The notes under the pieces were generated by a model that saw only the letters and a program-made list of their open reading frames with translations, had not been told where the DNA came from and made no database searches. Of a DNA stretch of 64,000 nt, positions 31,038 through 42,392 are shown piece by piece. Numbering within the stretch: the first letter of the stretch is position 1; each line of letters begins with the position of its first letter. Source of the DNA: Aspidapion aeneum (Eukaryota; Arthropoda; Insecta; Coleoptera; Brentidae); assembly GCA_963576565.1 (NCBI GenBank), contig OY755039.1, positions 138,321,369-138,385,368 on the forward strand, read 5' to 3'. The translations under genes and the position numbers were made by a program.

Positions 31038-31530
31038 TTTAGGACAATAATTCGCACTTTAAACATTACCATCCATAAGAAAATAACACAGAAAATAGGT
31101 TCGTTCGAGGCGTTTACTGTTTTGTGACGTCACTCGCAGATGATTGGTAGACCGCCTGTTTTGAATCACGTGGCTAATTGTTTTAATTCAATGAATTTAT
31201 TTAATTAACAAAAAAAGTTTGTTTTTAGCATTCTCAAGACCTAAAGAGATATCTAAAAATAAATATATATTTATTTTTTGCTATTGTCAAAAAACCCTAT
31301 TGATCTAGGGTAGTTTTAAAAAATAATAATAACGTGGGGAGACTTCTCGCCAATTTTCCAGACATTTTATGAGTTTCTGCGACTTTATTCTTTATTCCTA
31401 TGCCGGTGAGTGAGTTCTTATTTGCTTTATACCAGAGAAATGCGAGAGAGGAGAGAGATAATGCAACTCTTCTCACTCACGTATCTTCAGAAATACGAGC
31501 TCTCTGAGTGAAAATGACAATGACTTAGAC

Positions 31531-31805
31531 CGATGAGTATATGACCCATATAGAGTGGCAACCGGCAAGCTTTGCAACATTGAGGGGTAGATGGCGCTGG
31601 AACAAATTCGTCTAGTACGCAATATTCAGGGACTACTAGTACGATTTAGTTTAGTTTCGAGGTTCATTTCTGCAATATAAATGCCATTAGATCGTAGTAC
31701 TTGTCTCTGAATATTGCTTACTAGATAAATTAATTTCAGCACCAGCTGCCCCTCAATGTAACAAAGCTCGCCGGTTGCCACTCTATATGGGTCATATACT
31801 CATTG
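31531..31805. mobile_element. MITE family O with 7-bp target duplication
   Basis: Long inverted arms: ATGAGTATATGACCCATATA and GAGTGGCAACCGGC on the left, mirrored at 31768-31803. CTTAGAC is repeated at 31524-31530 and 31806-31812. The 275-bp body folds on itself almost fully. No coding sequence. Confidence 0.85.
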
Positions 31806-31812
31806 CTTAGAC

Positions 31813-32196
31813 TTAAAGTAAGAATATTTTTGCTTTAATAAAAACTTTCTATTTGAAAAAAGTTATTTTGTAGTAGATTTACTGCGAGTATCTAGATACA
31901 TAATTATAAACTTTTGCTTCAAATATTGTCATGCATATTGCGACAGATTTTTACAACGAAATGTGTGCATGGCAATTTAAATTTTTTTATCAGATATGTG
32001 CGTCCTAGTTTCGCCAAATTATGAAAACATCAAGTTTTTAAAGAAATTCTATATTAATACTATCTTAAACTTTAAGTATGTTGTTTTAAGTTTTGACATA
32101 TTATCGAATTCTTTATTCTTTCTAGAATAATATATCAGAAAGCTAGTCACTTTCTTGGGGATAATGGAATTAATTATCCCCATCAATAATTAATAA
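31813..32196. other. Spacer, no gene recognised
   Basis: AT-rich, without repeat ends or coding features that I can support. Confidence 0.5.
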
Positions 32197-32540
32197 TGGA
32201 TCCATGACGGATCTGATACCTTCCTAGCTAGCCAGTTAGCACACTTCAAGTGAAGCCATGATATATCAGGCTTGAAAACAGTTTTTTGTCAATATCTCGG
32301 AAACTAAAGCTCCTACGAAGTTTACGATTTACGATGCTCCGTTAAAAAGTTAGCATTTTTTATTTTTAATCAGCTCGTTTAAGTGTTGAACGCTATTTTA
32401 CCTGAAAATTTTATGAAAATCGGTTCAGCGGCTTAGGAGCTATCGTGTTACAAACAGAAATACACATATAGACACACACACAGCCAGACATCAGGACGAT
32501 TTGCTAAGATATATACAAAATACACCCAAATAACACATTT
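32197..32540 (+). mobile_element. Family B element, copy B5, 3'-truncated
   Basis: Starts GGATCCATGACGGATCTGAT, ACCTTCCTAGC and runs through the AAATCGGTTCAGCGGCTTAG core to AATAACACATTTTA, where family C sequence takes over abruptly. The closing GGCTAGGAAGGTA is missing. Confidence 0.82.
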
Positions 32541-34510
32541 TAGCCAAGTTTAGAAAAACATTTCCGAACTAGTAAGACCCTTTCATTTTAAAATTTATAT
32601 TGGAGAACTTGGGTTTACTTTTGTCTCAATTCTTTTTACGAAATACCATTTTCGCGTACTTGGCTTTTTTTACATAAAATGTTTTTGTTATGATTTCATT
32701 TCTTTTTTAAAGAATTTGGATAATATTTAAATTTTAAAGTAGTAAAATATGCGGAACATCAGTCTTCTAAAGCTCAGGTCTTTAGCGTTTCTGTAAGTGG
32801 GCAATGTTAATTTTACATAACTTTACATTTATAGGGAAGGGAAGTAAAATTTTGGGTTTTTTATTTTTTTAAATAGTTTTATCATAGTTCCTATCAGTCT
32901 TCCAAAGCTCAGCTCTCTAGCTTTTCTGGAAGTGGGCAATGTTACTTTTACATAACTTTACAAGTATAGGGGAGGGGAGTAAATTAGAATTTTGGGGTTT
33001 TTTGATTTTTTCCAAGGGTTTGGTCATAATTTCAGCTTTGTAGCATGTCTGGAAGTACAGTAGAATTTTGATGATCTATACCTGAGTGACAATTTCGACG
33101 TTTTTTGAAATTTCGTAACTACTTTACTGCTTTATGAAAGTCCACGAAACTTGAAGGGGTTGTTAACTCTATGAAGATCTACGATTGTTTAAGTTTCGTA
33201 GCTTATTCCGAAATAGATCTAGAGAAAAAAAAATAGAAGAGGGAAAAGTTTGTTCTGCAGTTTTTCTAGATGTAGCACAAGCATTTGACAAAGTGTGGCA
33301 TGACGGCCTTAATTTTAAACTAAAACACGTTCTGACAAAACAATATTCGGATATTTTGGAATCATACATATCTGATAGACATTTTAGAGTAAAACAGGAA
33401 GACTCATACTCAAATTTAAGAGAAATTCAAATTCAAGCAGGCGTGCCCCAGGGTAGCGTACTAGGCTCTTATATATACTTATTATTCACTTACGATATCC
33501 CAAATCCAGAAAATTGTCACTTAGCAACATTTGCCGATGATACTGGTTTATTGACGGTAGAAAAATCTATTGAAAAATGCATTGAAAAACTTCAGGATGC
33601 AGTCACCCAAGTTCACAGGTGGATCACAAAGTGGCGAATAAAATTAAATGAAACCAAATCAATTCATGTTGATTTTACAAACAAAAAAATATAAATCACA
33701 TACAAATAACAATTAACAACATTCCCGTACCATATTCAAATCAGGCAAAATATCTAGGTATGACACTTGATGCCAAATTGCGCTGGAAAGCACATGTTAG
33801 GGAAAAAAAAGAAGAACTTGAGATAAGGTATAGAAAAATGAACTGGCTAATTGGAAGGAAGTCCAATTTAACAATTCATAAAAAGTTACTGCTTTATAGA
33901 CAAATACTGAAACCAATATGGACATATGGTATTCAACTATGGGGTTGTACTAAAGAGAGTAACATTCTAGTTGTACAGAGATGTCAAAATAAGTTATTAA
34001 AGAATGCACCTTGGTACGTTCGAAATAGTGACCTTCATCGAGATCTAAAAATCGAAACTTACAACTTACTTACACATAAAAAAGTACGCAAAAAGCCATG
34101 AAGATAGACTCCATCGGCATGTGAATGTGGAAGCAATTCAGCTTCTAGACAATACTATGCTAGTTCGAAGACTAAAAAGAGTGAAGCCGTTTGAGCTAGT
34201 AAACTAAGTGAATTACACATAAAACAAAATAATGCTATAAACACAACACAATTGTGAGTTACAGACTAAACAAAGCGGGGAGAACTGTTGAGTGAACCCT
34301 AAGTTTAAATCTGACTTTTCTAGTAAATTAAATTAAAACAAAATTGCTAATTAGTCTTACTGACTAGATTGTAATACAATAAACACAGTGTGTTTGACAA
34401 ATAAAAAAAAATCCGAAATAGAGTTTTAGATAGGTAGAATATGGGCTGAAATGTTTCAAGAAAATATAGTATAGCAGTTTGCGCGCGAACTTGGCGGGGC
34501 ACTGCCGTTG
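32541..34510 (+). mobile_element. Family C element, copy C3, split by a LINE
   Basis: Begins inside an arm (GCCAAGTTTAGAAAAACATT), continues with about three 141-bp units and the TCCATGAAACTTG-type tail. It is interrupted at 33218-34411 and resumes to the terminus GAACTTGGCGGGGCACTGCC, GTTGCCGTGCCCCCAGAT. The interruption is precise: host sequence rejoins across it with only the target duplication extra. Confidence 0.82.
33218..34411 (+). pseudogene. 5'-truncated Jockey-clade LINE, copy 2
   Basis: Carries the C-terminal half of a reverse transcriptase and its 3' UTR. It starts at about EEGKVCSAVFLDVAQAFDKV, contains AGVPQGSVLGS and the catalytic FADD box (about 33530), and shows a frameshift near 33690. 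It has a two-codon duplication (IQIQAGV) and a short deletion before NAPWYV compared with the copy at 59.6-62 kb. The 3' end is GTGTTTGACAAATA plus an A-tail. The 11-bp duplication TCCGAAATAGA flanks it (33207-33217, 34412-34422). Very similar to the other copy, so recently active, but this copy is dead. Confidence 0.9.
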
Positions 34511-34529
34511 CCGTGCCCCCAGATAAATT

Positions 34530-35205
34530 TATAATTGTAATTTTCTCGACATGTAGTTTTGTAATATCGCCATAAAGAATATGCATTCATTTATTAAGTC
34601 CCATATGTGTTCCTCAGGACAAAAAACCACCACCCTTTACTTTTAATTTTTTTTGTAAATCTAGGCCATCCTTATGCCACTCTGCATCCCTATACGCAAT
34701 ATGCCCACGCCATTTGATCAAACATAATGATCATTATTCAGCCCCCTGCCCCGTCTGTTTGTCTATCTGTCAATTTTTTACCTGCGAACCCTTCTTATTT
34801 TTCTAAAACATTGCTTCCTTATTATTTAAGCAAATGGCTTGGGTTTTTTAGAGCCCTCCCTACCCACAAGCAAATTGTCAATCTTCTATTAGTCCACAGC
34901 AAGGATCCAGTAAGGGGGGGCTGGGAGGGGCTTGGTCCCCAAGCGAAATGAGGATAATTTATCAGGGGCGAACTGACCAAGTCCAAAAAAATTTCCAACT
35001 ACGACACCATTTTTTTCTTTCTTACCAAAAGTATTTTTGTTTGCGCTATTTTCTGCAAACAGTAGGAACTTAATTTTTGCACCATTTTGTTATATCTACA
35101 AAAAAATTTCCGCTGTGCATTTTTTTCCAATACATTACTACCCTAGAAAAGCAAAGCACTACTATGTCGGTTTAGAACGTTTTTCTACGTTGTCAAACGC
35201 CTATT
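34530..35205. other. Spacer, no gene recognised
   Basis: No repeat ends found. Small frames at 34727-34951 and 35037-35261 show no recognisable domain. Confidence 0.45.
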
Positions 35206-35209
35206 CTCC

Positions 35210-35875
35210 ACCTCCTTCGATCCTGACAATCATCTTCTGTCAGGTTTTTTTGAGTCATTGATCTTTGGATTAACGTTACCATTCTAGTTTAGGACGCCCT
35301 CTTTTTCTGCGCCCTATTGGTTGCCCTTCTAGGACCTGCTTTGGTTATCTTTCGTCGTTCATCCGGTGTACATGGCCGTACCATATCAGTTGTCTTTTAG
35401 TCATGTCATCCGTTATCCCTCGATTCCCATTCTTTCTTTTATGATCTCATTTCTTATATGTTCTGTTCTAGATATTCTCATTGATCTTCTTATTGCATCC
35501 ATTTTGACACTTTCCATTTTTGTTTTGTATTTTTCTGTTACGCGAACAAGTCTCTATTTCATACAACAGCGTGCTTTTCACCATTGTTTCATAATATGTT
35601 ACATTTTACATTCTTTTTTATCTCTCTGCTTCATAAAATACGGTAACATTTTTTGCATTCACTAGTCTTTTTTCCAGTTCTTTACAGTCTGTTCCTGTCT
35701 TATCAAATGTAATACCCAAGTATACATACTCACTGCATGGAGATATTGTTTAGTTAGTTCTAGCTCACTGAATTCGTTTCCAATACATAAGTACTGTGTC
35801 ATGTCCACGTTCACTGTTAACCTCCACTTTTGGTATTCTTCCGTTAACTTTCTCATCATATACTCCATAATAAAA
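35210..35875 (-). pseudogene. LINE reverse-transcriptase C-terminal fragment (second LINE family)
   Basis: The minus strand encodes EYMMRKLTEEYQKWRLTVNV near 35865-35806 and DMTQYLCIGNEFSELEL after it, then frame-broken sequence that includes KRQLIWYGHVHRM (about 35400-35360) and GQPIGRRKR near 35320. These are the thumb region and C-terminal tail of a non-LTR retrotransposon polymerase different from the 59.6-62 kb LINE. A related fragment is at 46390-46661. Frameshifts and stops abound. Confidence 0.72.
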
Positions 35876-36113
35876 GCACCGGACTCTATTCTGACAGTTT
35901 CGCATTATAAGAACAGCTGTTTTCTTTCAAAATTAGGCCTTTCTGTATTATAAGAGCCGGAATTAACAGTGCCGCTTTTCTTAATGAAAAATAAACAACG
36001 AGATTTATAAATTCGACTTTGTTATATGTCAATTTTGAAAGATCAACCTTCAGTTTTTAATGGAAAACTGTCAGTTTTCAATGGAAAACTGTCAGAATAG
36101 TGCCTGGCACTAT
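35876..36113. mobile_element. MITE family J, copy J2
   Basis: Inverted blocks CTATTCTGACAGTTTCGCAT and AAACTGTCAGAATAGTGCCT flank an interior shared with J1 (TTTCAAAATTAGGCC, ATTTATAAATTCGACTTTG). One end has a duplicated AATGGAAAACTGTCAG block. It abuts the LINE fragment on the left and element K on the right. Confidence 0.65.
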
Positions 36114-36114
36114 T

Positions 36115-36568
36115 ACAGTAAATATCGGTTATAAAGACGTTAAACGGACCGCTTAATTTCAGTCGTTATAACCGAGCGTCGTTATAGAGAAATAAGGTAA
36201 CAAAATGGGTTATATTAGGGACCTATTGCAATAGTGCCAGGCACAAATTGTGCAGGGCACTATATTGACAGTTTCGCATTGCAAACTGACAGTTGATCTT
36301 TCAAAATTCACATAGTCGAATTTTCCAGTATTTTCCAGTAATAGTGGCGTCACTATTAAATCCGGCTCATATAATACACAAAGGCCTTATTTTGAAAGGA
36401 CACAGCTGTTCTTATAATGAGAAACTGTCAATATAGTGCCCGGCACAATTTGTGCCTGGCACTATTGCAATAGGTCCCTATTATATAACTCGGTCGGGAC
36501 CTTAATATGTCGTCGCTATAACCGATATGTCGTTATATCCGATATCGTTATAAGCTATATTCACTGTA
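36115..36568. mobile_element. Palindromic MITE K, split by J3
   Basis: The ends ACAGTAAATATCGGTTATAA and TTATAAGCTATATTCACTGT are inverted. Inner sequence on both sides is rich in CGTTATAACCGA-like units. TA flanks are present. The element is interrupted at 36228-36478. Confidence 0.68.
36228..36478. mobile_element. MITE family J, copy J3, nested in K
   Basis: Near-perfect inverted ends: GGGACCTATTGCAATAGTGC and GCACTATTGCAATAGGTCCC. TATTA is repeated on both sides (36223-36227, 36479-36483). The interior matches J1 and J2. This is the cleanest J copy and defines the family's true ends. Confidence 0.85.
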
Positions 36569-37070
36569 TATGCAATTTTGTAAAAATTTAAGTTTTGACT
36601 CTTCATAATCGACTTTTTTTATAACTTATATACTTACATAAAAAACAACAAAAAATGCAAGTAAAATTAATTAAAAAACTTATTTAAAAGCTATCAGTTA
36701 TGGAAGGCTTTGGATCGTTTTTTACCCAATTTTTTTCCGTAATGATTTGACCTAAATAGAAAGAAAATTTCAGACTGAATTACAAGCTAATTTTTGACCC
36801 TCGATCAACCCTTTTCAGACCCAGAAAAGGTTCCTAGAAGCACAAACGGCTGTCTGTCTGACTGTTGGTCGGCTTGCATAACCCAGTTAATAGCAGGTGC
36901 CCCCTTGAGAATTTTTAAATAGGGTTCCTTAACGAACCCTTAACTGATGATCATGGGTTAGTGAGACTCAGAACTTTGAAAAGGTGCAATTTAATAATTT
37001 TCCCATTTGAGAGTACTATCGTGACTTCCTGCCCTCTTGAGAGTTCCTTAAAGTAGATTGGTCCGGTATT

Positions 37071-37110
<40 letters not shown>

Positions 37111-37737
37111 TACAAGACTTCTACTATAGCACTGTCTCAATTCAAAATAGTTCGAAGGTTGGTCTCCAACATCAAAATGACAAGATCTGTACACTAGCCG
37201 ATTGCAGCCGTCTGACAGTTACTCTCTTTAATATCATCGAGAGCAGACTTGCGTGTATTTCCTATAAATAGTGGAGAAAAGGTCTACATTTTGTATAAAT
37301 AATTTTTTTACATAACCTAAAATTTTACGAGAAAAATAAAAAACACCGGTTTATTAATTTTTGATTTTAACCTTCTACATTTTATTTTTGGTTTTGACAA
37401 ACTTTGGTGAAAAAAACACCTATTTGTGTCCTCAAGACTAAGATGATAGCCCGTTTAAAAACTTGATTGAAGTGTTTTTGCTATTTTCCAAAAAAACAAC
37501 TATTAACCCTCTAGAGGTAGAGACCCTGTACGTATGACATATTTTACAGAAATAGAGACGCGACAAACTTAGCAAAGTCAGATTTATTTAAGTGAAAATC
37601 CAAGCAGCTAAATATCGGTCCTTTAGAGAGAGACGCACATTCCGTCCTTGTTAATTCATAAGCGTCGGAAAATAAAAATAAATGATTTTTGACAAACATT
37701 TACAGGGGGTGACGGACAAACGTGTTTGTTTATCTGT
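36569..37737. other. Spacer with a (CT)n microsatellite
   Basis: No gene recognised. A pure CT run occupies about 37074-37108. GACCCTGTACGTATGACATA with following sequence (37528-37585) recurs at 54068-54125, a short dispersed repeat. The rest is unclassified. Confidence 0.5.
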
Positions 37738-39038
37738 GACTTGCACCGTTCGATTTTAACGGTTGTTTAACGTAAACGCGTCGCTTCCCAAATAGCACAA
37801 AAATCACATCAACGTTAAATTAACGTGAACAAAAATAACAAAAATTTTTTTACTTGAAAACAACCTCATACCATGTAATATTTATTTTGTTAAATCTACA
37901 TGCTTAAATATAACTTAAAAACAAGGGGAAATCAAGCTATAAAAATGTACTTTTTGCTGAAGTTTCTGGTGCTGTGTATATAACGCGTTTTTTACCCTCG
38001 TTATTTTCATGTACCAAATTCACACTTGAAAAGTCCTCCACAACATGTTCTAAAACGCTACTAGATTAAGACTTCTCAAACCTACTGACTTTCTGCGTCT
38101 TTTTTTGGTCACGTTTTTTTAATAACATTTTTTTAACTTAAAAGACGCGTAAGGAAGTTATAAAAGTTCACTGGTTTAATACTACAACACTTCAAGACAA
38201 TTTTAAAGATGGCGCTCAAGGCAAGACAAAATATCTATGTATCTATCTATGTACATTATTTTTTTTTTAAAAGCTAAACAAGATTTTTTAACGGTAAACA
38301 CTTTTACAGAATATTAATGTGTCTTTATCAGGTTAATAACAGATGCGTCGTAATCGTGAAGGATCAGGGATCAGTCCCTTAACAGGTTTTTGGAATTTAG
38401 AGGCCCAAGCACTGCCTGATAGATTCCGTGAAAGTGAAAAATCTCGACAATAGGTGGCGCTGCTGCTAGTAAAATCTCAAAAATATTCGGTAGAAAAGCC
38501 ATGCAAGTTGCGTTTTAAAATTGCGTTATTACAACGCATTTTTTAGCAACGTTATTTTTTATAACTTTAATGAATGACGTATTAAGCTTGTTTTCATATA
38601 TGAAATAAACGATTTTTTTTAGCAGCTTTTAAAATCAACGTTTTTTTTCTCACGCCTTTTTTACGTGTTAAACACGTGATTGTGCTATGTGGGTTAATTC
38701 GTTAATGTCCTTTGTACAATATTTTAACAGAAGTTTAAAGGGTCTTAAACGATGCTTAAACTTAAACGCCCAATATCGGGCGTTTAGTTGCAAGTTCAAC
38801 TAATATTTGAGGTTATGCTAAATTTATGTTATAATAATCAAACAGAGAATGTGGGGTTACCGGAATAACAATACCAAATTTGGTTAGTTGATATTTTAGA
38901 ACATGAAGTTTGCAATATTAGCTTAAACGTCCGTTATCAAACATAATTTTTATGAATGTAACGGGCAAAAAATTAAACTTTGCTTAAAAAATAACGGTTT
39001 TCGTAATGAACAGTTTGTTTAAGAATGGTGCAAGTCCC
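37738..39038. mobile_element. Putative element Q, host of MITE R2
   Basis: GACTTGCACCGTTC (37738) and GAATGGTGCAAGTC (ends near 39036) are inverted near-matches, and R2 lies between them. Without R2 the element would be about 396 bp. No clear target duplication, so the boundaries are provisional. Confidence 0.45.
37788..38692. mobile_element. MITE family R, copy R2
   Basis: Same ends as R1 (CCAAATAGCACAAAAATCAC and GTGATTGTGCTATGTGG) and highly similar interior, with a deletion of roughly 95 bp relative to R1 around 38515-38530 and a 26-bp extra piece near 37936. Non-coding. Confidence 0.85.
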
Positions 39039-39855
39039 TGTTAATGTTTGATGTGATTGATGTCACCGCTGACAATGTAAATTATTTTAGTGAAACGCCA
39101 ATGAACTAGGCAAGAAAATAACATAACCAAAAAATATAAGTTTGAGTGACTTTGATTGGCTTGTCGCGACTCTATTTCTGTAAAATATATCATACATACA
39201 TATAAACCAACGGCATTGTTGATGGAAGTTACCTTGAAGTTACTACCAAACAACGTCTTCAAGACCCAGAGTCATAATAAATGTACCCTAAGGGTTAATT
39301 TAAAGTGGGTTCTTCATTCTTGAGCGGTATTCAAAAGAGTTTTAAATTAAAAATTGGTTCATTGGGTGGTTCTAGCAGTCTAGGAACCCACTAACACAGT
39401 ACCCGAGTGGTAGAATTTAAATTGATTTTAAATCGATTTTTATCAATCAAAGGGGTGGTTCGATAGGGTTATAATATATCGTTACAGGCAGAATAACCCC
39501 GCCTAGAGTCGACCAAGGATAATAACTTCTAGCCTTAATTCGAAAAGACACTTTTAACTCTAAAAACAACCTGCAATCTACATATCAATTTAATTAAAAT
39601 TTTTAATGATTTGCAAAGGAAAATAACTCCCAGCGCAAAAAAGTTTCATTAAATTATTGAACAAGAGAGTCTATTTAAGTTAGGAGAAGTATTTATAATG
39701 GTTTCCTTAATTCGATATTTATATAATTAATCGAATTTTCATCATACATTTTTAAATTACATAATTTTTTAATAAATTTTTGTATTTTTCCGACTTTTAA
39801 ATAGATCTATCTTTGTTTCTCTCATAATGTGATGTATATGTCTCTCTTTATTAAT
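39039..39855. other. Spacer, no gene recognised
   Basis: AT-rich, no element ends found. A possible short repeat, GGTGGTTCTAGCAGTC near 39366 and GGTGGTTCGATAGGG near 39455, is too weak to call. Confidence 0.45.
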
Positions 39856-40115
39856 CGTGGAGCAGGCTAACTGCCGCGTCATAAGCTGCCGAGTTCTGAT
39901 TGGCCGGGAGTTACCAGACGACCGTTTCTTTACGAACCGTGACCTCAGAAGAGTTACCCCCGTGACTACAGCCCTCATTAAACGGCGTGTGGAGTGGCGC
40001 GGCCTTCAATCCTGTCGACTGTTGAGTGACACGCCTCAACAGATCACAATCAGATGGTGCGTGTGCATGCATATTTTCTTTGAACTGGCTTTGGCCTACC
40101 CCATCTCACAGGCGT
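39856..40115 (+). other. GC- and CpG-rich patch with an 87-codon frame
   Basis: This patch has clearly higher GC and CpG content than its surroundings and an open frame (39857-40120) including VISCRVLIGRELPDDRFF. No domain is recognised. Its CpG content sets it apart from the decayed repeats around it. It could be a fragment of a host exon, of a recent element or of foreign DNA. Confidence 0.25.
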
Positions 40116-40120
40116 GGTAA

Positions 40121-40650
40121 TTCACACGCCATGTAATAATGGACTAAGAAAAAACGTCATCATCAACTAAATTTCAAAATGACTTGAAATATAAATAGCA
40201 AACCTGTTATAGGTCCAGGGTTGGATGGGCTTAAACAAACCGGCACTGACAATTTTTTTTATTCGGCCCTCGCTTCGGTACAAAAATTTTACGGCAAAGA
40301 AAACGAAGCCATATTGTGGTATTTTTCTTTTTGATATTATGGAGGTTTTGTTGTTAAATAACATGCTAATTTTAAAGGATGTAATTTGCATTTTAAGAAA
40401 AGAAACTTCATATAAACATATGTATAGATGTCCTAAACATCCTAACTTGTGAGATACAAGGTGTTTAAAGACTTTTAGAAAATCTCCTTTTTTATTAATA
40501 TCTGTGATACTGCTCTGGATATTTTTGTAAAGTTTTATATTCTGTATGCCTATATTAAACACGAAGTACCTATTAACATAATTAATATCTAATTTTTTCT
40601 CAAAATAAAAACTCAAAAAAACAACAAAAAAGCATAAAATTTCAACATAC
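40121..40650. other. AT-rich spacer
   Basis: A 163-codon minus-strand frame (40167-40658) spans most of it, but its composition (Phe, Ile, Lys, Asn rich) is what AT-rich DNA gives by chance. No domain or start context is convincing. Confidence 0.4.
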
Positions 40651-40654
40651 AACA

Positions 40655-40886
40655 GCACTGCCCGCGTTAGTTAAAAGGCTGCAAGTAATTTTTTTTCGAA
40701 TTTAGATTTTTGGTCTCGAAGGACTTTCCATCATGTCCTATGTAATAAAGTTTTAAAAAAAAACTTAAAAAAAAAAATAATAGCAGTAAAACTGTAGTAC
40801 TGCCAACAACAATTAAAACTTTGAAGTCGTTTTTTTCCGAACCACACTTTCGTCACTTGCGCCCTTTTAACTACCGGGGGCAGAGC
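40655..40886. mobile_element. Small MITE S
   Basis: Inverted ends GCACTGCCCGCGTTAGTTAA (left) and TTAACTACCGGGGGCAGAGC (right) continue inward as AAGGCTGCAAGT and ACTTGCGCCCTT. About 230 bp, non-coding. Target duplication not identified. Confidence 0.65.
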
Positions 40887-40899
40887 AGATATGCTAATT

Positions 40900-41632
40900 T
40901 TAGCTCACACTACTACTATACTATAGTAGTGTGATCTATAGTGATCCTAATTTTTTCGAGAAAAAAAAAGTTGCTCCGATTTCAAAATTTTTTATATATC
41001 TTTGCGTTTCAGATGATTTTGAAACTTTTTTGTTGCGCCGTCTGTCTGTCTGTTTGTCTGTCTCTCTGTCTGTATGTCTGTCTGTCTGTAACGACCAACG
41101 CGCATAACTCAAAAACCGCTTGCCCGATTTTAATGAAATTTGGTACCTACGCTGGGTTTTGGGTCGAGATGGTCCCATTTAAAAATGAGCAAAATCCACC
41201 AAACACAAGCCAAATAAAAGGATGGGGGTATATTTCAAAAATTAGAGTTTTTGTAAAAATATGGCGTGTGTGATATCAAACGAAAGGTAATTGCGTCTGA
41301 AGTTAAATAAAATACATTTTACTTTAAAAAAAGGGTGGGGGTAAATTTAAAAAATTAGTGTTTATGTGGAAATATGGCGTGTGTGATATCAAACGAAAGG
41401 TAATTGAGTCTGGAGTTAAACAAAATACATTTTAGTTTTAAAAAAAAGGTGGGGGTAGATTTGAAAAATTAAAGTTTAAGTCAAAACATGGCTTGTGTGG
41501 TATCAAACGAAAGGTAATTGAGTCTGGAGTTCAATAAAATATATTTCAGTTTTTAGTTATATTAGCTCACACGTACACTATAACTATAGTACCTAGTGTG
41601 AGCTTAGGTGCCCATAGATTGGCAGAGTATTT
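40900..41632 (+). mobile_element. Family A element, copy A11
   Basis: Complete forward copy. Short microsatellite (about 41038-41088) with GTTT and CTCT variants; three internal repeats; the hairpins and GGCAGAGTATTT end are intact. Confidence 0.9.
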
Positions 41633-41649
41633 CATATGGTAACGACTTT

Positions 41650-42392
41650 TTAGCTCACACATATACTATACTATAGTAGTGTGAGCTATGGTGATCCTAA
41701 TTTTTTCGAGAAAAAAAAAGTTGCTCCGATTTCAAAAATTTTTATATATCTTTGCGTTTCAGATGATTTTGAAACTTTTTTGTTGCGCCGTCTGTCTGTC
41801 TGTCTGTCTGTCTGTATGTCTGTCTGTGTGTCTGTATGTCTGTCTGTAACGACCAACGCGCATAACTCAAAAACCGCTTGGCCGATTTTAATGAAATTTG
41901 GTACCTGGGCTGGGTCTTGGGTCGAGATGGTCCCATTTAAAAATGAACAAAATCCACCGAACACAAACCAAATAAAAGGGTGGGGATAGATTTCAAAAAT
42001 TAGAGTTTATGTGAAAATATGGCGTGTGTGATATCAAACGAAAGGTAATTGAGTCTGGAGTTAAACAAAATAAATTTTAATTTATTTAAAAAAAAAGGGT
42101 GGGGGTATATTTCAAAAAATAGAGTTTAAGTGAAAATATGGCGTGTGTGATATCAAACGAAAGGTAATTAAGTCCGGAGTTCAACAAAATACATTTTAGT
42201 TTTTGTTTTTTTTAAGGGTGGGGGTGGATTTCAAAAATTTGAGTTTAAGTCAAAACATGGCTTGTGTGGTATCAAACAAAAGGTAATTTAGTGTGGAGTT
42301 GAATAAAATATATTTCAGTTTTTAGTTATATTAGCTCACATAACTATAGTACCTAGTGTGAGCTTAGGGGCCCATATATTGGCAGAGTATTT
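41650..42392 (+). mobile_element. Family A element, copy A12
   Basis: Complete forward copy only 17 bp after A11. Its second hairpin has lost the GTACACTA segment (reads TTAGCTCACATAACTATAG). Otherwise typical. Confidence 0.9.

Larger units (their letters stand above)
28296..31314 (+). mobile_element. THAP-domain DNA transposon N, with nested Foldback M
   Basis: The inverted ends are ACTACCC on the left, restored to ACTACCCTAGATCCAAT when nested M is removed, and ATTGATCTAGGGTAGT on the right. The flanks are TTTAA-like on both sides, so a TTAA target is possible, but T/A runs blur the exact edge. It carries a THAP-domain coding remnant (30177-30362), a second open stretch (30801-31037), and internal near-repeats with CCATCTTGGATCTATGACGC-type motifs (29553, 29830). 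Kolobok and P-type transposons carry THAP domains. Confidence 0.6.

Noticed and set aside
36845..36890. GGCTGTCTGTCTGACTGTTGG as another family A microsatellite
   Set aside because: None of the flanking A blocks (core, hairpins, internal repeats) is present, so a short chance run is likelier.
40167..40658. 163-codon minus-strand frame
   Set aside because: Composition follows AT-rich DNA, there is no domain, no splice or start context, and part of the other strand is also open.
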